NCBI GenBank assembly: GCA_963784195.1
Contig: CAWARA010000013.1
Location: forward strand, 361,968-425,967
From: CAVQAH01 sp963784195
GTDB taxonomy: Bacteria > Acidobacteriota > Vicinamibacteria > Vicinamibacterales > 2-12-FULL-66-21
Direction: 5' to 3'
DNA length: 64,000 nucleotides
Part shown: positions 9,132-20,522 of the stretch, one piece after another
How positions within the stretch are numbered: the first letter of the stretch is position 1
Layout: every line of letters starts with the position of its first letter
The notes under the pieces: generated by a model
The model's input: only the letters and a program-made list of their open reading frames with translations
What the model was told of the DNA's origin: nothing
Database searches by the model: none
Position numbers and translations under genes: made by a program

Positions 9132-10074
9132 ACGAACCTCTCGCAGAAAACCCTTTCATGACCCGTCCTCTCTTACTTGACGAGGACCGCGGAACGCGTT
9201 CAACTAATCGCGTGACCAACGAGGCCGGCAAGCCGGAGTTTGACGAGACAGCCGTTCTCGAGGAACTCGAGCGGCTGCGCGGCGCCATACGTCTGGCTCG
9301 CTCCAAGCGAGAGGAGAAAGTCGCCGAGTTCGAAACGTTCGTAAGGGATACGCGGATGTCGGCGAGGCGCGAGGCGTTACGCGCCGTGGGGGTGGATCCG
9401 GACGACGATATCGAGCTTCGCGCGGAGACGGCGCCACCGGTTCAGGTTGCAGAACGGGCGCAGTTCGCTGCCGCACACGTGCCGTCCTGGTCGCCGGGGC
9501 CGCCGCCCGAGCTCGAGGTGCCGTCGCCGCCCAGCCCCGTCTCCGTGTCGAGACTCGACGACATGTCAGAGGCGACCGCGGCGTTTCCTGACCCGGTTTC
9601 GCATCGGACCCGCGACAAGTACATCATCGCCGCCGCCGCCGTCCTGCTGGTCGTCGTGTTGGCGATTGTGTCGTGGATCGGCGGTGACTCAGGGACGCCA
9701 GCCGGCGAGACCGCCTCAGGGCCAGACCACACCCGCAAGCAGTCAGCCGGGCGTCAGGGGCCCTGCGGGTCCGGCGAGAGCGGACCAGCCCTCGGCAAGG
9801 GGGCGCCGCCGCCGCACCGGCCCCTTCCTTGCCACTTCAGGTCGAACTGGTTGCGCTTCGCAAAGTGTGGATGCGCGTCACGGTCGACGGCGATCGGGCG
9901 ATTGAGCAGGAAGTCGATGAGGGGCTGCGCCTCCGCTTCGGTGCGAATCGCGCCATCGTTGTCAGGGCCGGCGATGCCGGCGCCGTGACGATCTCGGTCG
10001 ACGGGCAGGCCGCGACGCCGCTTGGGCGCTCGGGTCAGGCTGCAACCCGCACGCTGGTGCCACGCACGAAATAA
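9128..10074 (+). CDS. RodZ C-terminal-domain (DUF4115) membrane protein, frameshifted
   Basis: ATG 9128 overlaps the permease stop, so the two are probably translationally coupled. The N-terminal half is a charged coiled coil (TAVLEELERLRGAIRLARSK), followed by a proline-rich stretch and one membrane helix (KYIIAAAAVLLVVVLAIVSW). After a frame break between about 9710 and 9815 the protein resumes as PLQVELVALRKVWMRVTVDG and ends in a beta domain typical of the RodZ tail. One deleted base, or two inserted bases, in G/C runs would join the parts. The RodZ DNA-binding HTH is absent, so a shape-determining role is not implied. It may be an accessory to the permease. Confidence 0.65.
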
Positions 10075-10086
10075 CGGGAGAGCCCA

Positions 10087-10596
10087 GTGAATCCGGTTCT
10101 GAGCGCGGGACTCCTCATCGGTGTCGGGTGCGCCATCTGGACCTTCGTCATGGGCGCAACCGGATGGTACAAAGATCCGGCGATGGCGAGGGTGTTCTAC
10201 GTCGTCATCCTCTTCGAAGTGCTTGGCCTCTGGTGGGGCCTGCGCCGGACCGCTGCCGAAGGTCGGGGTTACGGCAGTCAGATCATCGCGGGCACCATGA
10301 TGTCGATCGTCGCAGGCGTGGTGGTCATCGTTTCTTCGCTGCTCTTCACCACCGTTGTTTACCCCGACTACCTCAGTGGCCTCGAGTCCCTCGATCGCCA
10401 GATCCTCGCCCAGCAGGGAAAGAGTGCGGCCGAAATCGAGCAGCAGGTTGGCAACAGGCTGCAGTTCTATACGCCGATGAACTACGCGATTGGCGGGTTC
10501 ATGGGCACGCTCATCACCGGCATCCTCGCCTCGTCGTTGATCGCGATCTGGGTTCGCTCGAGAACGCCCCGATCGGGGCCTGCTTTACAGCAGTGA
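10087..10596 (+). CDS. DUF4199-like four-helix membrane protein
   Basis: GTG start at 10087, 12 nt after the previous stop, with CGGGAG 6-7 nt upstream. The 169-residue protein has four membrane helices. Between helices three and four lies a polar, partly helical loop containing YPDYL, LAQQGKSAAEIEQQVGNRL and FYTPMNYAIGGF. This layout fits the DUF4199 family, for which no function is established. It probably belongs to the transcript of the two upstream genes. Confidence 0.7.
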   Translation: MNPVLSAGLLIGVGCAIWTFVMGATGWYKDPAMARVFYVVILFEVLGLWWGLRRTAAEGRGYGSQIIAGTMMSIVAGVVVIVSSLLFTTVVYPDYLSGLESLDRQILAQQGKSAAEIEQQVGNRLQFYTPMNYAIGGFMGTLITGILASSLIAIWVRSRTPRSGPALQQ

Positions 10597-10649
10597 CGAT
10601 GTTGAGGACGGCTTGACCGATCGGCCTGCCCCAGCTAATCTGGCATAGC

Positions 10650-11030
10650 GTGCACTCGCACTTCCTGCGGCATCGTCACGTCAGCCGATGGCTCGCGGCG
10701 CTCGTCCTGGTCACGGGATGGGTCGTACCGCTGGCGCTGCCGCACTATGCGGACGACGACCCGATCTGCGTCGCCGCACGGCAGCTGACAAAGGCGATCC
10801 CGGGCGTGTCGACAAGCCGAGTTCGGTATCGCAGCCCGATCACTGCGCAATCTGCCACTCTGCCCGCAGCTTCCGCTCCGCGTTGCACTCCGCCGCGCGC
10901 GGCCCCGTGCAGCGTGCCGCAATCGGCGTCGTCGATCTCCCGATTGAATCGCCACGCCGTGGTCCGGCATTCGAATCGCGTTCCAGCCCGCGCACCTCCC
11001 GCTTCCCACCTTCCAACCCTCGTCGCTTAG
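10650..11030 (+). CDS. DUF2946-like small Cys/His protein, frameshifted
   Basis: GTG start. A membrane-type signal (SRWLAALVLVTGWVVPLALP) is followed by HYADDDPICVAARQ. After a frame change near 10815 comes PDHCAICHSARSFRSALHS, and the tail resembles ESRxPARAPP. The spaced Cys residues and the HCxxCH-like element recall DUF2946 proteins, which often precede TonB-dependent metal receptors, as here. The frame changes once around 10815 and probably again near 10975 to reach TAG at 11028-11030. Function unknown; a metal-related role is inferred from the neighbour only. Confidence 0.45.
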   Translation: MHSHFLRHRHVSRWLAALVLVTGWVVPLALPHYADDDPICVAARQLTKAIPGVSTSRVRYRSPITAQSATLPAASAPRCTPPRAAPCSVPQSASSISRLNRHAVVRHSNRVPARAPPASHLPTLVA

Positions 11031-11170
11031 CGTCCGCCCTCGCGCGAGTTGATTCGCCGCGCTGCGGCGGACCATCTGGCCGATCCATCCGCGTCCTCGA
11101 CGACTCCGCCGGGAGTCGATGCAGGCTTCGCGTGATGGCGGGCGTTGGTTCTCATTTCGCGGGAGGATTC

Positions 11171-13392
11171 ATGTATTCGATCGATCTCGTTCGATCTGCC
11201 ACGCGCTTCGCGCTGGCAACGGCGTTTGTCATCGCTTCAATCGCCCCGGCGGCGGCGCAGGGCAGTCACGGTATCGGGGCGCCTGTTTCATTCCGTCACC
11301 TTGAAACCCGTGGCAGGAGCGACCGTTCTCGTCGAAGGCACGAAGCTGGAAACGAAGTCGGCTGCGGACGGCACCTACACCATCACCGGCGTGCCGGCCG
11401 GGTCCCATCATCTGCTCGTGATCGCTGACGGCTTCGTACCGGCGCGGGCGGAACTGGAGGTCGCGCAGGCTCCGGTCTCGCTCGACGTGTCCGTCGATCC
11501 TGAACTGCACTACACCGAGGTGGTGTCCGTCAGTCCGGACGCGCGGAGCCAGTTCGACTCGTATCAGCCGACAACGGTGCTCGCCGGACAGGACCTGGCG
11601 AGGCAGTTGGAGGGGACCATAGGCGCCACGCTGGCGACACAGCCGGGGCTTGCCGAGCGTTCGTTCGGGCCAGGTCCGTCGCGGCCGGTCATCCGGGGTC
11701 TCGACGGCGATCGTGTGCTGATCCTCGACGATGGACAGCGGGTTGGCGATCTGTCGAGTCAGTCGGGAGACCATGGCGTGGTCATCAACCCGACGGGCGA
11801 TGCGAAGATCGAGGTTGTCCGCGGTCCAGCGACGTTGCTGTATGGCTCGAACGCGATTGGCGGCCTCGTCAATGTGATTTCCGACACGATCCCCACAACT
11901 CGGGTCAGCGGCGTGCGTGGTGGGATGACTACCGGATCTGGGAAGCGCGGCCTCAGAAGTGGGGGCGGCAGGACACCTGTTGTATGGCAACAACACATGG
12001 GCGGTGCGCGCCTCCGGGAGCGGCCGACGGTCGGGTGACGTCGATACGCCGGAGGGCACGATCGAAAACAGTCAGTCGCGCGGCGGGTTCGGGTCGGTCG
12101 GCGTCGCGTGGACGGGGGAGCGCAGCTATTTCGGAGGCAGCTATGGCTACGACAACACCAAGTACGGCTTGCCCTTTGTCGAAGAAGGCCAAATCCAGCT
12201 GACGCCGCGCCGGCAGACGTTCGGCCTGCGCACAGGGGCGGACAAGCTTGGATGGAGCCTTCAGTTCGTTCCGGGCCCTGTTCGGGTATAGGCACTATCG
12301 GCACGACGAGCTCGAGGGCGAAGAAGATCGGCACGCAGTTCGAAAACAACACCACTGATCTCAACCTCCAGGCCAAGCATCGGCAGTTGGGCCGCCTGAC
12401 GGGGACGATCGGCGGGTCCTTCCTGACGCGCGCGTTTACGGCGACCGGCGCGGAGGCGCTCTCTCCGCCCGTCGATGAACACGCCTTTGCGCTCTTTCTA
12501 TATGAGGAGGTGACCTGGCCGCATGTGACGGTGCAGTTCGGCGGGCGGGTCAACTGGGCGGGGTTCAGCTCCGGAGGGTGGTCTGCCGGACCGGGACTTC
12601 ACCGACGGATCGGGTTCGGTCGGCATTCTGTTTCGGCCGGCAGCGGCGAACGACAGGCTGACGTTTGCGTTCAGCGTCGCGCATGGCTGCGCGCAACCCG
12701 GCGCTGGAAGAGCTGTATTTCTTCGGCATCCATCCTGGCAATTTCGCGTTCGAGATCGGCAACCCTGCGCTCGATTCCGAGAACGCGCTCGGCCTCGATG
12801 CGTCCGTGAGGTGGCGTCATCGCCGGTTCTCGGGAGAGATCGCGTACTTCTACAACCGGATCGACGATTACATCTTCCGCGACCCGGTGAGTGAAGAGGA
12901 ATTTGCGGAACGCATTCCAGATGATGGACCACGGCACAAGGATTTCCGGTCGTCGAGGCCATCGCTGCCGACAGTCTCTTCAGGGCATCGAAGCGCATGC
13001 CGATATGGACCTGGGCGCGGGCCTTGTCGCCGAGCTCGGGTTCGATCTGGTACGCGCGGAGACTGCGTGAGACGAACGAGCCGCTGCCGCGCATTCCGCC
13101 CATGCGCGTCCGCGGCGGGCTGCGCTATCAGAGGCGGCGCGTTCCAGGCCGGCGGCGAACTGGTGTCGGCCGCGAAGCAGGATCGGGTGTTCGGAGAGGA
13201 GACGCCGACCGATGGTTACAACCTGCTGAAACTGTTTGCTGCTTACTCATTCGGCGCCCGTGGCGTGAACACGATCACGGCGCGTGTGGACAACTCACCA
13301 ACGAGCTGTACCGAAATCACCTATCTTTCGTGAAGGATTTCGTGCCCGAGATGGGCCGGAATTTCAGGATTGTGTACTCGATTTCGTTTTGA
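11171..13392 (+). pseudogene. TonB-dependent receptor, ZnuD-like, with about ten frame breaks
   Basis: ATG 11171 has GGGAGGA 4 nt upstream, followed by a signal peptide ending APAAAQ. Read across frames, the gene encodes a CarboxypepD_reg-like beta domain (GRLFHSVTLKPVAGATVLVE), a plug domain (SRPVIRGLDGDRVLILDDGQ then IEVVRGPATLLYGSNAIGGL) and a beta-barrel ending in RNFRIVYSISF. The plug resembles ZnuD-type metal receptors. Frame changes occur near 11268, 11940, 12270, 12335, 12565, 12682, about 12910-12985, 13130 and 13295. Within each segment the coding sequence is intact and no nonsense codons were noticed. It is therefore either a very recent pseudogene or a locally error-rich assembly. 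The break at 11268 is explained by one extra G. Confidence 0.75.
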
Positions 13393-13505
13393 GTGGGCGA
13401 GGCGTCTGCTGCCGCACGCGATCGTAGAGAGATGAATGTGTGTCGATCTGGGAAAACTTCGCGCGCATTCGTGAAGATTCGCGGGCCGTCGCCGCAGCCG
13501 GGCGT

Positions 13506-13511
13506 TAAAAT
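13506..13511 (+). promoter_or_regulatory. Putative -10 box (TAAAAT) of the transglycosylase gene
   Basis: TAAAAT ends 5 nt before ATG 13517 and there is no ribosome-binding sequence between them, so the mRNA is likely leaderless or nearly so. Confidence 0.35.
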
Positions 13512-13516
13512 GGATT

Positions 13517-14539
13517 ATGCTGCGGGTCCCCCCTTTCCTTGTTGCGGCCGTTCTGTGCGTCGCTGCTTCGGTTTCCGCCCAGGAAGCGCCGCCCGTTGCG
13601 CCGGTGGAAGCGCCGCCACCATTCGACACCTGGCTGGCGGAAGTGCGTGCCGAGGCCCTGACCCGAGGCATCCGCACCGAGATCATCGAGACCGCGCTCG
13701 GCAACCTGCAGCCGGTCGACCAGATTCTCGAACGCGATCGAACGCAGGCGGAATTCGTTCTCGATCTCGATGCCTATCTGAAGCGACGGTTGACCAAGCC
13801 GACGCTGAAGACCGCCGCGCGTCTCTACGCGCAGCATCGGGAGCTGCTGCAGAAAATTGGAGAGACGTATTCGGTTCAACCGCAGATCATCGTCGCAATC
13901 TGGGGACTCGAGTCGAATTTCGGCCGGTTCTCAGGCGTCCGTCCGACGATCGCCACGCTGGCCACATTGGCCTACGACCCGCGGCGGGCACCGCTCTTTC
14001 GTGGCGAGTTGTTCAGTGCGCTGGAGATTGTGAATCGTGGCGACATCGAGCTGGAAAGTTTGAAGGGCTCGTGGGCGGGAGCGCTCGGTCAGCCGCAGTT
14101 CATGCCTTCGAGCTACCTTCAGTACGCCCAGGATTTCGACGGCGACGGCCGCCGCGACATCTGGGCGTCGCAGGGTGACGTCTTTGCGTCGATTGCTTAC
14201 TACCTTCAGCAGCATGGCTGGACGTCAGGCCAGTTGTGGGGTCGCGAGGTGCTCGTGCCCGCAGCGGTGCGCGAGCAGGTCGATGCCGTGCCGCGTCGAC
14301 CCGAGGGATGCCGGGCGGAGCGGCTGATGACCATCCCGATGCCGCTCGACGACTGGAAGAAACTCGGCGTCACGACGGCGGCGGGCAAGCCGCTGCCGAA
14401 CGCGACGGTGCTCGCGTCGCTGGTGCCGGCGGGCTCACGATACTTCCTGGTCTACCGCAACTACGAAACGCTGCTCGACTACAACTGCGCGCACAGCTAC
14501 GCGTTGAGCATCGCACTCCTCTCCGATCGCCTGAAGTAA
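13517..14539 (+). CDS. MltB-family lytic murein transglycosylase
   Basis: A 340-residue periplasmic enzyme with signal peptide (LVAAVLCVAASVSAQ). It would cleave the MurNAc-GlcNAc bond of peptidoglycan to form 1,6-anhydro-MurNAc ends. The SLT_2-type domain shows the catalytic Glu in IVAIWGLESNFGRFSG (about residue 133), followed by AGALGQPQFMPSSYLQYAQD and DGDGRRDIWAS, the standard MltB landmarks. There is no lipobox and no C-terminal peptidoglycan-binding domain. It stands alone between the receptor and the convergent hybrid kinase. Confidence 0.9.
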   Translation: MLRVPPFLVAAVLCVAASVSAQEAPPVAPVEAPPPFDTWLAEVRAEALTRGIRTEIIETALGNLQPVDQILERDRTQAEFVLDLDAYLKRRLTKPTLKTAARLYAQHRELLQKIGETYSVQPQIIVAIWGLESNFGRFSGVRPTIATLATLAYDPRRAPLFRGELFSALEIVNRGDIELESLKGSWAGALGQPQFMPSSYLQYAQDFDGDGRRDIWASQGDVFASIAYYLQQHGWTSGQLWGREVLVPAAVREQVDAVPRRPEGCRAERLMTIPMPLDDWKKLGVTTAAGKPLPNATVLASLVPAGSRYFLVYRNYETLLDYNCAHSYALSIALLSDRLK

Positions 14540-14563
14540 ATTTCAGAAGCCCTGACCCGCGCT

Positions 14564-16153
<1,590 letters not shown>

Positions 16154-16162
16154 GGCCGTCGT

Positions 16163-16576
16163 TCAGGGAAGCTCGACGAGGGTCCAGTACTTGTTCAGCG
16201 CCGCCATCAACTCGACGAAGTTGATGAAGGTGACCGGCTTGAGCAGATAGCCGGCGACGTTGAAGTTGTAGGCGTCGATCTTGTCGCGCTCGTCGTTGGA
16301 CGTGGTCAGCACGACGACCGGCGTGTGTTGCAGCGCCGGATCCGCGCGCAGCTCCCGCAGGAACTCGATGCCGCTCATCTTCGGCATGTTCAGATCGAGC
16401 AGGATGATGCGGCGCTCGGCCGGCAACTCTCCCGAGCGGAGCATCCGTAGCGCTTCGAGGCCATCGCTCGCGACGAACAGCGGGTTGGCAATCCGGTTCC
16501 TGTCGAACGCGCGCCTGACATTCATCACGTCCACCTGGTCGTCTTCGACCAGGAGGATGTTCAGCACTTTTTCCAT
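16163..16576 (-). CDS. Single-domain response regulator (Rcp1/CheY-like)
   Basis: A 137-residue stand-alone receiver: VEDDQVDVMNVRRAF, phospho-Asp in LLDLNMPKMSG (about residue 62), switch Thr in VVVLTTSND and Lys in YLLKPV. The DQVDVMNVRRAF helix and the extra loop after it match the Rcp1-like class that works with PAS/phytochrome-type kinases. There is no output domain. It directly follows the histidine kinase gene (stop TGA, then ATG, with no gap), so the kinase is its likely partner. A phosphorelay on to the REC-HK-REC protein downstream is inferred. Confidence 0.9.
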   Translation of the reverse strand: MEKVLNILLVEDDQVDVMNVRRAFDRNRIANPLFVASDGLEALRMLRSGELPAERRIILLDLNMPKMSGIEFLRELRADPALQHTPVVVLTTSNDERDKIDAYNFNVAGYLLKPVTFINFVELMAALNKYWTLVELP

Positions 16577-18168
16577 TCAGTCCTGAGCCTTTCGCCAGAA
16601 GAACTTGAACGTGGCGCCCCGACCCGGTTCGGACTCCACCCAGGTCCGTCCACCCTGGCTCTCGACAAGCTTCTTCACGAGCGACAAGCCGATACCGGTG
16701 CCCTCGACCTTGTCTCGCGCCTCGAGGGTCTGGAAGATTCCCCAGATGCGGTCGTGATAGCGGCGCTCGATGCCGGCACCGTTGTCGGCGACCGAGAACT
16801 CGTAGAAGTCGCCGGCGTCGCGCACCGTGATCGTGATCACCGCATCATCGCGACAGGCGTGCTTGATGGCGTTGGAGATCAGGTTCTGCAGCACCTGCTG
16901 GAGCGGCAGCTTCTCCGTCGGGAACACTGGCAGGTCGGGCGCAACCGAGATGACGACGCCGTCCGGCGGCGAAAGGAGATCGACGATCTCCGCGACCAGT
17001 CGCGCCGTGTCGACCATCTCCGGTCGCTGACGCGTGCGTCCGGCGCGTGAGTACTCGAGCAACCCTTCGATCAGCGATTCCATGCGGTGCATCCGAACGC
17101 GCATCAGCTGCAGCATCTCGCGCGTCTCGTCGCGCATGCCCTGGCTGGCAAGGTCCTCCTCGATCCACTGCGCGAGATTGGCAATCCCACGCAGCGGCGC
17201 ACGCAGGTCGTGCGACGCCGCGTACGCGAACGAGTCGAGCTCGCGATTGCTGATCTCGAGCGCCCGCGCCAGCCGCGCCAACTCGTCGGCGCGCGCGCGC
17301 ACCTGGCGCCGCGCGGTCACGAGATCGGTGACGTCCACCGCGTGCATCAGCAGGCCGTAGACCAGATTGGTGTCGTCACGAAGCGGCTGGAAGACGAAGT
17401 TGAAGAACTGGCCGACCGATCCGACACTGCCAAGGATCGGCCCCGCCACCTCGCTGCCCGTGCACGGTTCGCCTGTCTGGTACGCGCGATCGATCATGGC
17501 CAGCTGATCGGACGGCGCACGCGGAAAGGCCTCGCGAATGGCTTTCCCGACCACGTCCGCGTCGCCGATCGCGCGCGAGTACAGCTCGTTGATCGTTTCG
17601 ATGACGTGCTGCGGCCCGCGCGTGACGCAGATGAGCGCTGGAGCCTGCACGAGCAGATCGCGCAAATGCGCGTGCTGATACTCAGCCTTCGCACGCGCGA
17701 ACTGCTCGCGAATCAGCTGGCTGGTGCGCTCTTCGGCGCGCTGCTTCTCCGACAGATCGCGGAAGCCAACGAGCACACCGACAATGCCCTGCTGCCTGAC
17801 GATGGGCGGCAATCGAACTCCACGGGCATGCTCGTCCCGTCCTTGCGCCAGAAGGTGTCGGATTCTTTCTGGCGGGCTTCGCCGTCGATGAGGGCGCGAT
17901 GGATCGGGCACTCGTCAGACGGATAAGGGCTGCCGTCGGGCCGGCGGTTGTGAATGACATCGTGGATCCGACTGCCCAGAAGCTCTGCCTGCGTCCATCC
18001 GAGAAGCCGTGCGGCCGCTTCATTGATGAGCGTGGCGCGCCCCTCGAGATCGACGCAGAACACGCCTCCGGGCATCGCGCTGAGAATCAGCTCGGAGTCG
18101 TATGAAAGCTCCACCGCCCCGGGCACCACACCCGCGGCCGGCAGCACCTGGTCCCTCGCCTCACCCAT
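16577..18168 (-). CDS. PAS-domain histidine kinase, frameshifted
   Basis: This begins near MGEARDQ (ATG 18168). A PAS domain (FCVDLEGRATLINEAAARLL then LGWTQAELLG) with a PAC segment (DTFWRKDGTSMPVEFDC) is followed by a frame break at about 17808. There CGCCCCATC has apparently lost one C. The protein continues GIVGVLVGFRDLSEKQRAEE, a second PAS-like domain, HisKA with FAYAASHDLRAPLRGIANLA, and HATPase_c (LQNLISNAIKHA, ADNGAGIERR, GTGIGLSLVKKLVESQGG). There is no membrane helix. About 530 residues when repaired. The start is uncertain because the upstream kinase frame runs into this gene with no stop. Confidence 0.8.
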
Positions 18169-19995
18169 GCGCACCCCTGGTGGTGTCGGCAATCCTTCAG
18201 CCGTTGGACCTTCTATGTCTGGCCTCGATACACTAGCCAGCCCCTTGGCGACAAGCTTTCCAGCTGGAGCAAGGCTGGTACCAATCGGAAATGGGCGATC
18301 GGGCGATGGGCCATGGGAAATGGGCGATGGGCCATGGGAAATCGGCCATCGGAAAGTGGCCATCGGAAAGTGGCCACGGTTATCGTGCAATGGCCTACGC
18401 CCACTAAGACCGTCGGTCGTGGCAGAGTCTTGTGCCGCCTCGCCCGCTCGCCCATTGCCGCATCGTCCGATTGCCCATCGCCCATCGCCCATCGCCCATC
18501 GCCTTAAGCGCGTCGTCAAGTCTGCGCCGCGGGTGGTGGCTGGCTCGATGACGGCCAGTGATGCACTGATGACGATCGCCAGGCAGATGAGCATTGCGGC
18601 GGTCGCTTCGTGGTTCCCAGCCATCGTTGCGGCAGACCCGAGAAGGGTGAGGGCCAGCACGGCTTCCGAGGCAGCAATCCACGGAAAGAGGTGGCGGCGG
18701 TGCAGTGCGACTGTCGGGCGATGCACGAAGGACGTGAACAGCAGGTTGAGCCGGAGCATGACCGACATGGTGGCCAGTGCGAGCACGAGAAAGAACGTCC
18801 ATGTTCCTGCCGGACGCCCTATCCACTCGCGCACGAGCCACGAGAGCACCGGCGTGGCTGCCACCAGGAACGCCATCACGCGCTGATGGAATTGCCACCA
18901 CCATAGCCCGTCGGCCCGTGGCGCGACTGATGACGCCATCGAGATCTCTTGCGTCTGTAACTTGCGGAGGTCGTGAAGCAGCGCGTCTGCCGTGTCGTAG
19001 CGATCCTGCGGAAGGCGTCGCATGCAACGCCGGATGATCGCGTCGAGGCCGGGCGTGGTCAGCGGAGCGGGGAGCACGACTTCGTTTCCCGCCGTGAGAT
19101 CGTGCAGGCGTGCCATCTGCGAATTCGGGTTGTTGCCGAACGGGTGCTTGCCGGTCGCGAGCTCCCAGGCGATCACTCCGAAGACGAAGATGTCCGAGCG
19201 CGCATCCGCTTCCGTGTTGGCGAGGACCTCCGGAGCCATATAGCCTGGCGTGCCTGCCACGATTCCCGGCTGCGTCAGCCGCGTGCTGGTAAGCCCGCCC
19301 GCGCTCAGACGTTTGGCCAGCCCGAAATCGAGCACCTTGATCTGGCCGTCCTCGCGGCGGACGATGTTCTCCGGCTTCAAATCGCGGTGAACGATGTTGC
19401 GCGCGTGCGCCGCGGCGAGGGCGGCGGCAATCTCGGTCAGCGTGCCCAGCAGATGTCCGGGCGGAAGCGGGCCGTCATCCAGCTCGCGCCGCAGCGTGAC
19501 GCCGTTGACGAACTCGGAAACGATGAAGAACCGCCCCTCCTCTTCCTGAAGCTCGTACACCGTGGCGATGGCGCGGTGTTCCAGCTGCGCGGCCATCTTC
19601 GCTTCCCGCACCAGCCGGTCGCGTCGCGATGGGTCTTCCGAGTACTCGGATGGCAGCGACTTCAGGGCCACCGCGCGATCGAGGACCTGATCGCGCGCGA
19701 GGTAGACCACGCCCATCCCGCCTCGCGCGATCTCACGCACGACCTGGTACTTGCCAATCGTCTTTCCGGCGAGCGACGCCTCGTCGTCGAGAAGCAGATC
19801 CGCGCCGACGGCCCACGCAGGCAGGTCGAGGGTGTCATGCGATCGCCGATGGCTGTCGAGCAGGCTCTGCACCTCGCGCAGAAGCTCCGCGTCGGTACCA
19901 GCCTGGGTGCGGGTGAACGCGTCGCGTTGGGCCGGGTCGACGTCGAGCGCGGCGTGGAAGATTTCGTTGACGCGCCGCCAGCGTTCGGCGGTCAC
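17713..19995 (-). CDS. Ser/Thr protein kinase, frame open into downstream histidine kinase
   Basis: A PknB-type kinase. It has a short N-terminal region typical of ECF-linked kinases (VNEIFHAALDVDPAQRDAF), a kinase domain with IARGGMGVVYLARD and VALK, HRDLKPEN (about residue 203), DFGLAK and APEVLA, then four or so membrane helices (about residues 375-500, to SLAVIEPATTRGAD). The coding sense ends near 18510. Beyond it the frame stays open through a heptad repeat (18270-18509) and on into the PAS domain of the next gene. The true stop is probably lost by an indel, or the repeat has fused two genes. ATG 19995 overlaps the sigma factor stop, and the pairing implies joint regulation. Confidence 0.8.
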   Translation of the reverse strand: MTAERWRRVNEIFHAALDVDPAQRDAFTRTQAGTDAELLREVQSLLDSHRRSHDTLDLPAWAVGADLLLDDEASLAGKTIGKYQVVREIARGGMGVVYLARDQVLDRAVALKSLPSEYSEDPSRRDRLVREAKMAAQLEHRAIATVYELQEEEGRFFIVSEFVNGVTLRRELDDGPLPPGHLLGTLTEIAAALAAAHARNIVHRDLKPENIVRREDGQIKVLDFGLAKRLSAGGLTSTRLTQPGIVAGTPGYMAPEVLANTEADARSDIFVFGVIAWELATGKHPFGNNPNSQMARLHDLTAGNEVVLPAPLTTPGLDAIIRRCMRRLPQDRYDTADALLHDLRKLQTQEISMASSVAPRADGLWWWQFHQRVMAFLVAATPVLSWLVREWIGRPAGTWTFFLVLALATMSVMLRLNLLFTSFVHRPTVALHRRHLFPWIAASEAVLALTLLGSAATMAGNHEATAAMLICLAIVISASLAVIEPATTRGADLTTRLRRWAMGDGRWAIGRCGNGRAGEAAQDSATTDGLSGRRPLHDNRGHFPMATFRWPISHGPSPISHGPSPDRPFPIGTSLAPAGKLVAKGLASVSRPDIEGPTAEGLPTPPGVRMGEARDQVLPAAGVVPGAVELSYDSELILSAMPGGVFCVDLEGRATLINEAAARLLGWTQAELLGSRIHDVIHNRRPDGSPYPSDECPIHRALIDGEARQKESDTFWRKDGTSMPVEFDCRPSSGSRALSVCSLASAICRRSSAPKSAPAS
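18270..18509. repeat. GCGATGG/CCATCGC heptad palindrome inside an open frame
   Basis: The right part (18440-18509) carries tandem CCCATCG units. The left part (18288-18380) carries variants of GCGATGG, GGCCATG, GGAAAT and GGCCATC. The arms are partly complementary. The repeat lies between two signalling genes on the same strand and is translated as a Trp/Gly/Arg- then Pro/Ser/His-rich stretch if the kinase frame is real. Confidence 0.8.
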
Positions 19996-20522
19996 GGCTC
20001 CGGCCTGCGCTCAAGCTCGCGCGCAAGCCAGGCACGCGCGATCGTCCAGTGACGCTTCACGGTGGCGGGGGAGGTGTCCATCGCTTCCGCGGTTTCTTCG
20101 ACGGTGAGGCCTCCGAAGAATCGCAATTCGACGATGCGCGCCTGATCCGTGTCGAGCTCGGCGAGCCGATCGATCGCTTCGTCCAGGGCGAGAAGGTCGA
20201 TGGACTGCTCGCCGCCGGCAATGAGCGCATCCTCGAGCGTGACGCGCGCCTGACCGCCGAAGCGCTTCTGCGCGTGCCGCGCGCGCGCCCGTTCGATCAG
20301 GATCTGCCGCATCGAATGGGCGGCAATCGCGCAGAAGTGTGCGCGGTTCTGCCAGCGATCGGGACGATCCTTCATCAGGCGCAGATAGGCCTCGTGGACC
20401 AGCGCCGTGGGTTGCAGCGTCTGCCCTGGCTTCTCGCGGCGAATGTAGCCGGCGGCCAGCCGCCGAAGCTCCTGATAAACGAGCGGCAGAAGGGAATCGA
20501 GCGACTGCCGCTCTTCGCTCAT
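19992..20522 (-). CDS. ECF-family sigma factor (PF07638 type)
   Basis: A 176-residue sigma factor of the Sigma70_ECF group common in Acidobacteriota and Planctomycetes. Region 2 shows LVYQELRRLAAGYIRREKPG, then LQPTALVHEAYLRLM. Region 4 shows ARIVELRFFGGLTVEETAEA, MDTSPATVKRHW. Its ATG shares one base with the PPIase stop (TGATG), and its stop overlaps the kinase start (ATGA). Both contacts imply translational coupling. No classical anti-sigma gene is present. In this family the adjacent kinase is usually taken to control the sigma factor by phosphorylation. Confidence 0.9.
   Translation of the reverse strand: MSEERQSLDSLLPLVYQELRRLAAGYIRREKPGQTLQPTALVHEAYLRLMKDRPDRWQNRAHFCAIAAHSMRQILIERARARHAQKRFGGQARVTLEDALIAGGEQSIDLLALDEAIDRLAELDTDQARIVELRFFGGLTVEETAEAMDTSPATVKRHWTIARAWLARELERRPEP

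Noticed and set aside
17713..19995. A genuine single kinase-histidine kinase fusion protein
   Set aside because: The joining segment is entirely heptad repeat, and the downstream gene has its own plausible start and a separate frame break. Treated as two genes until resequenced.
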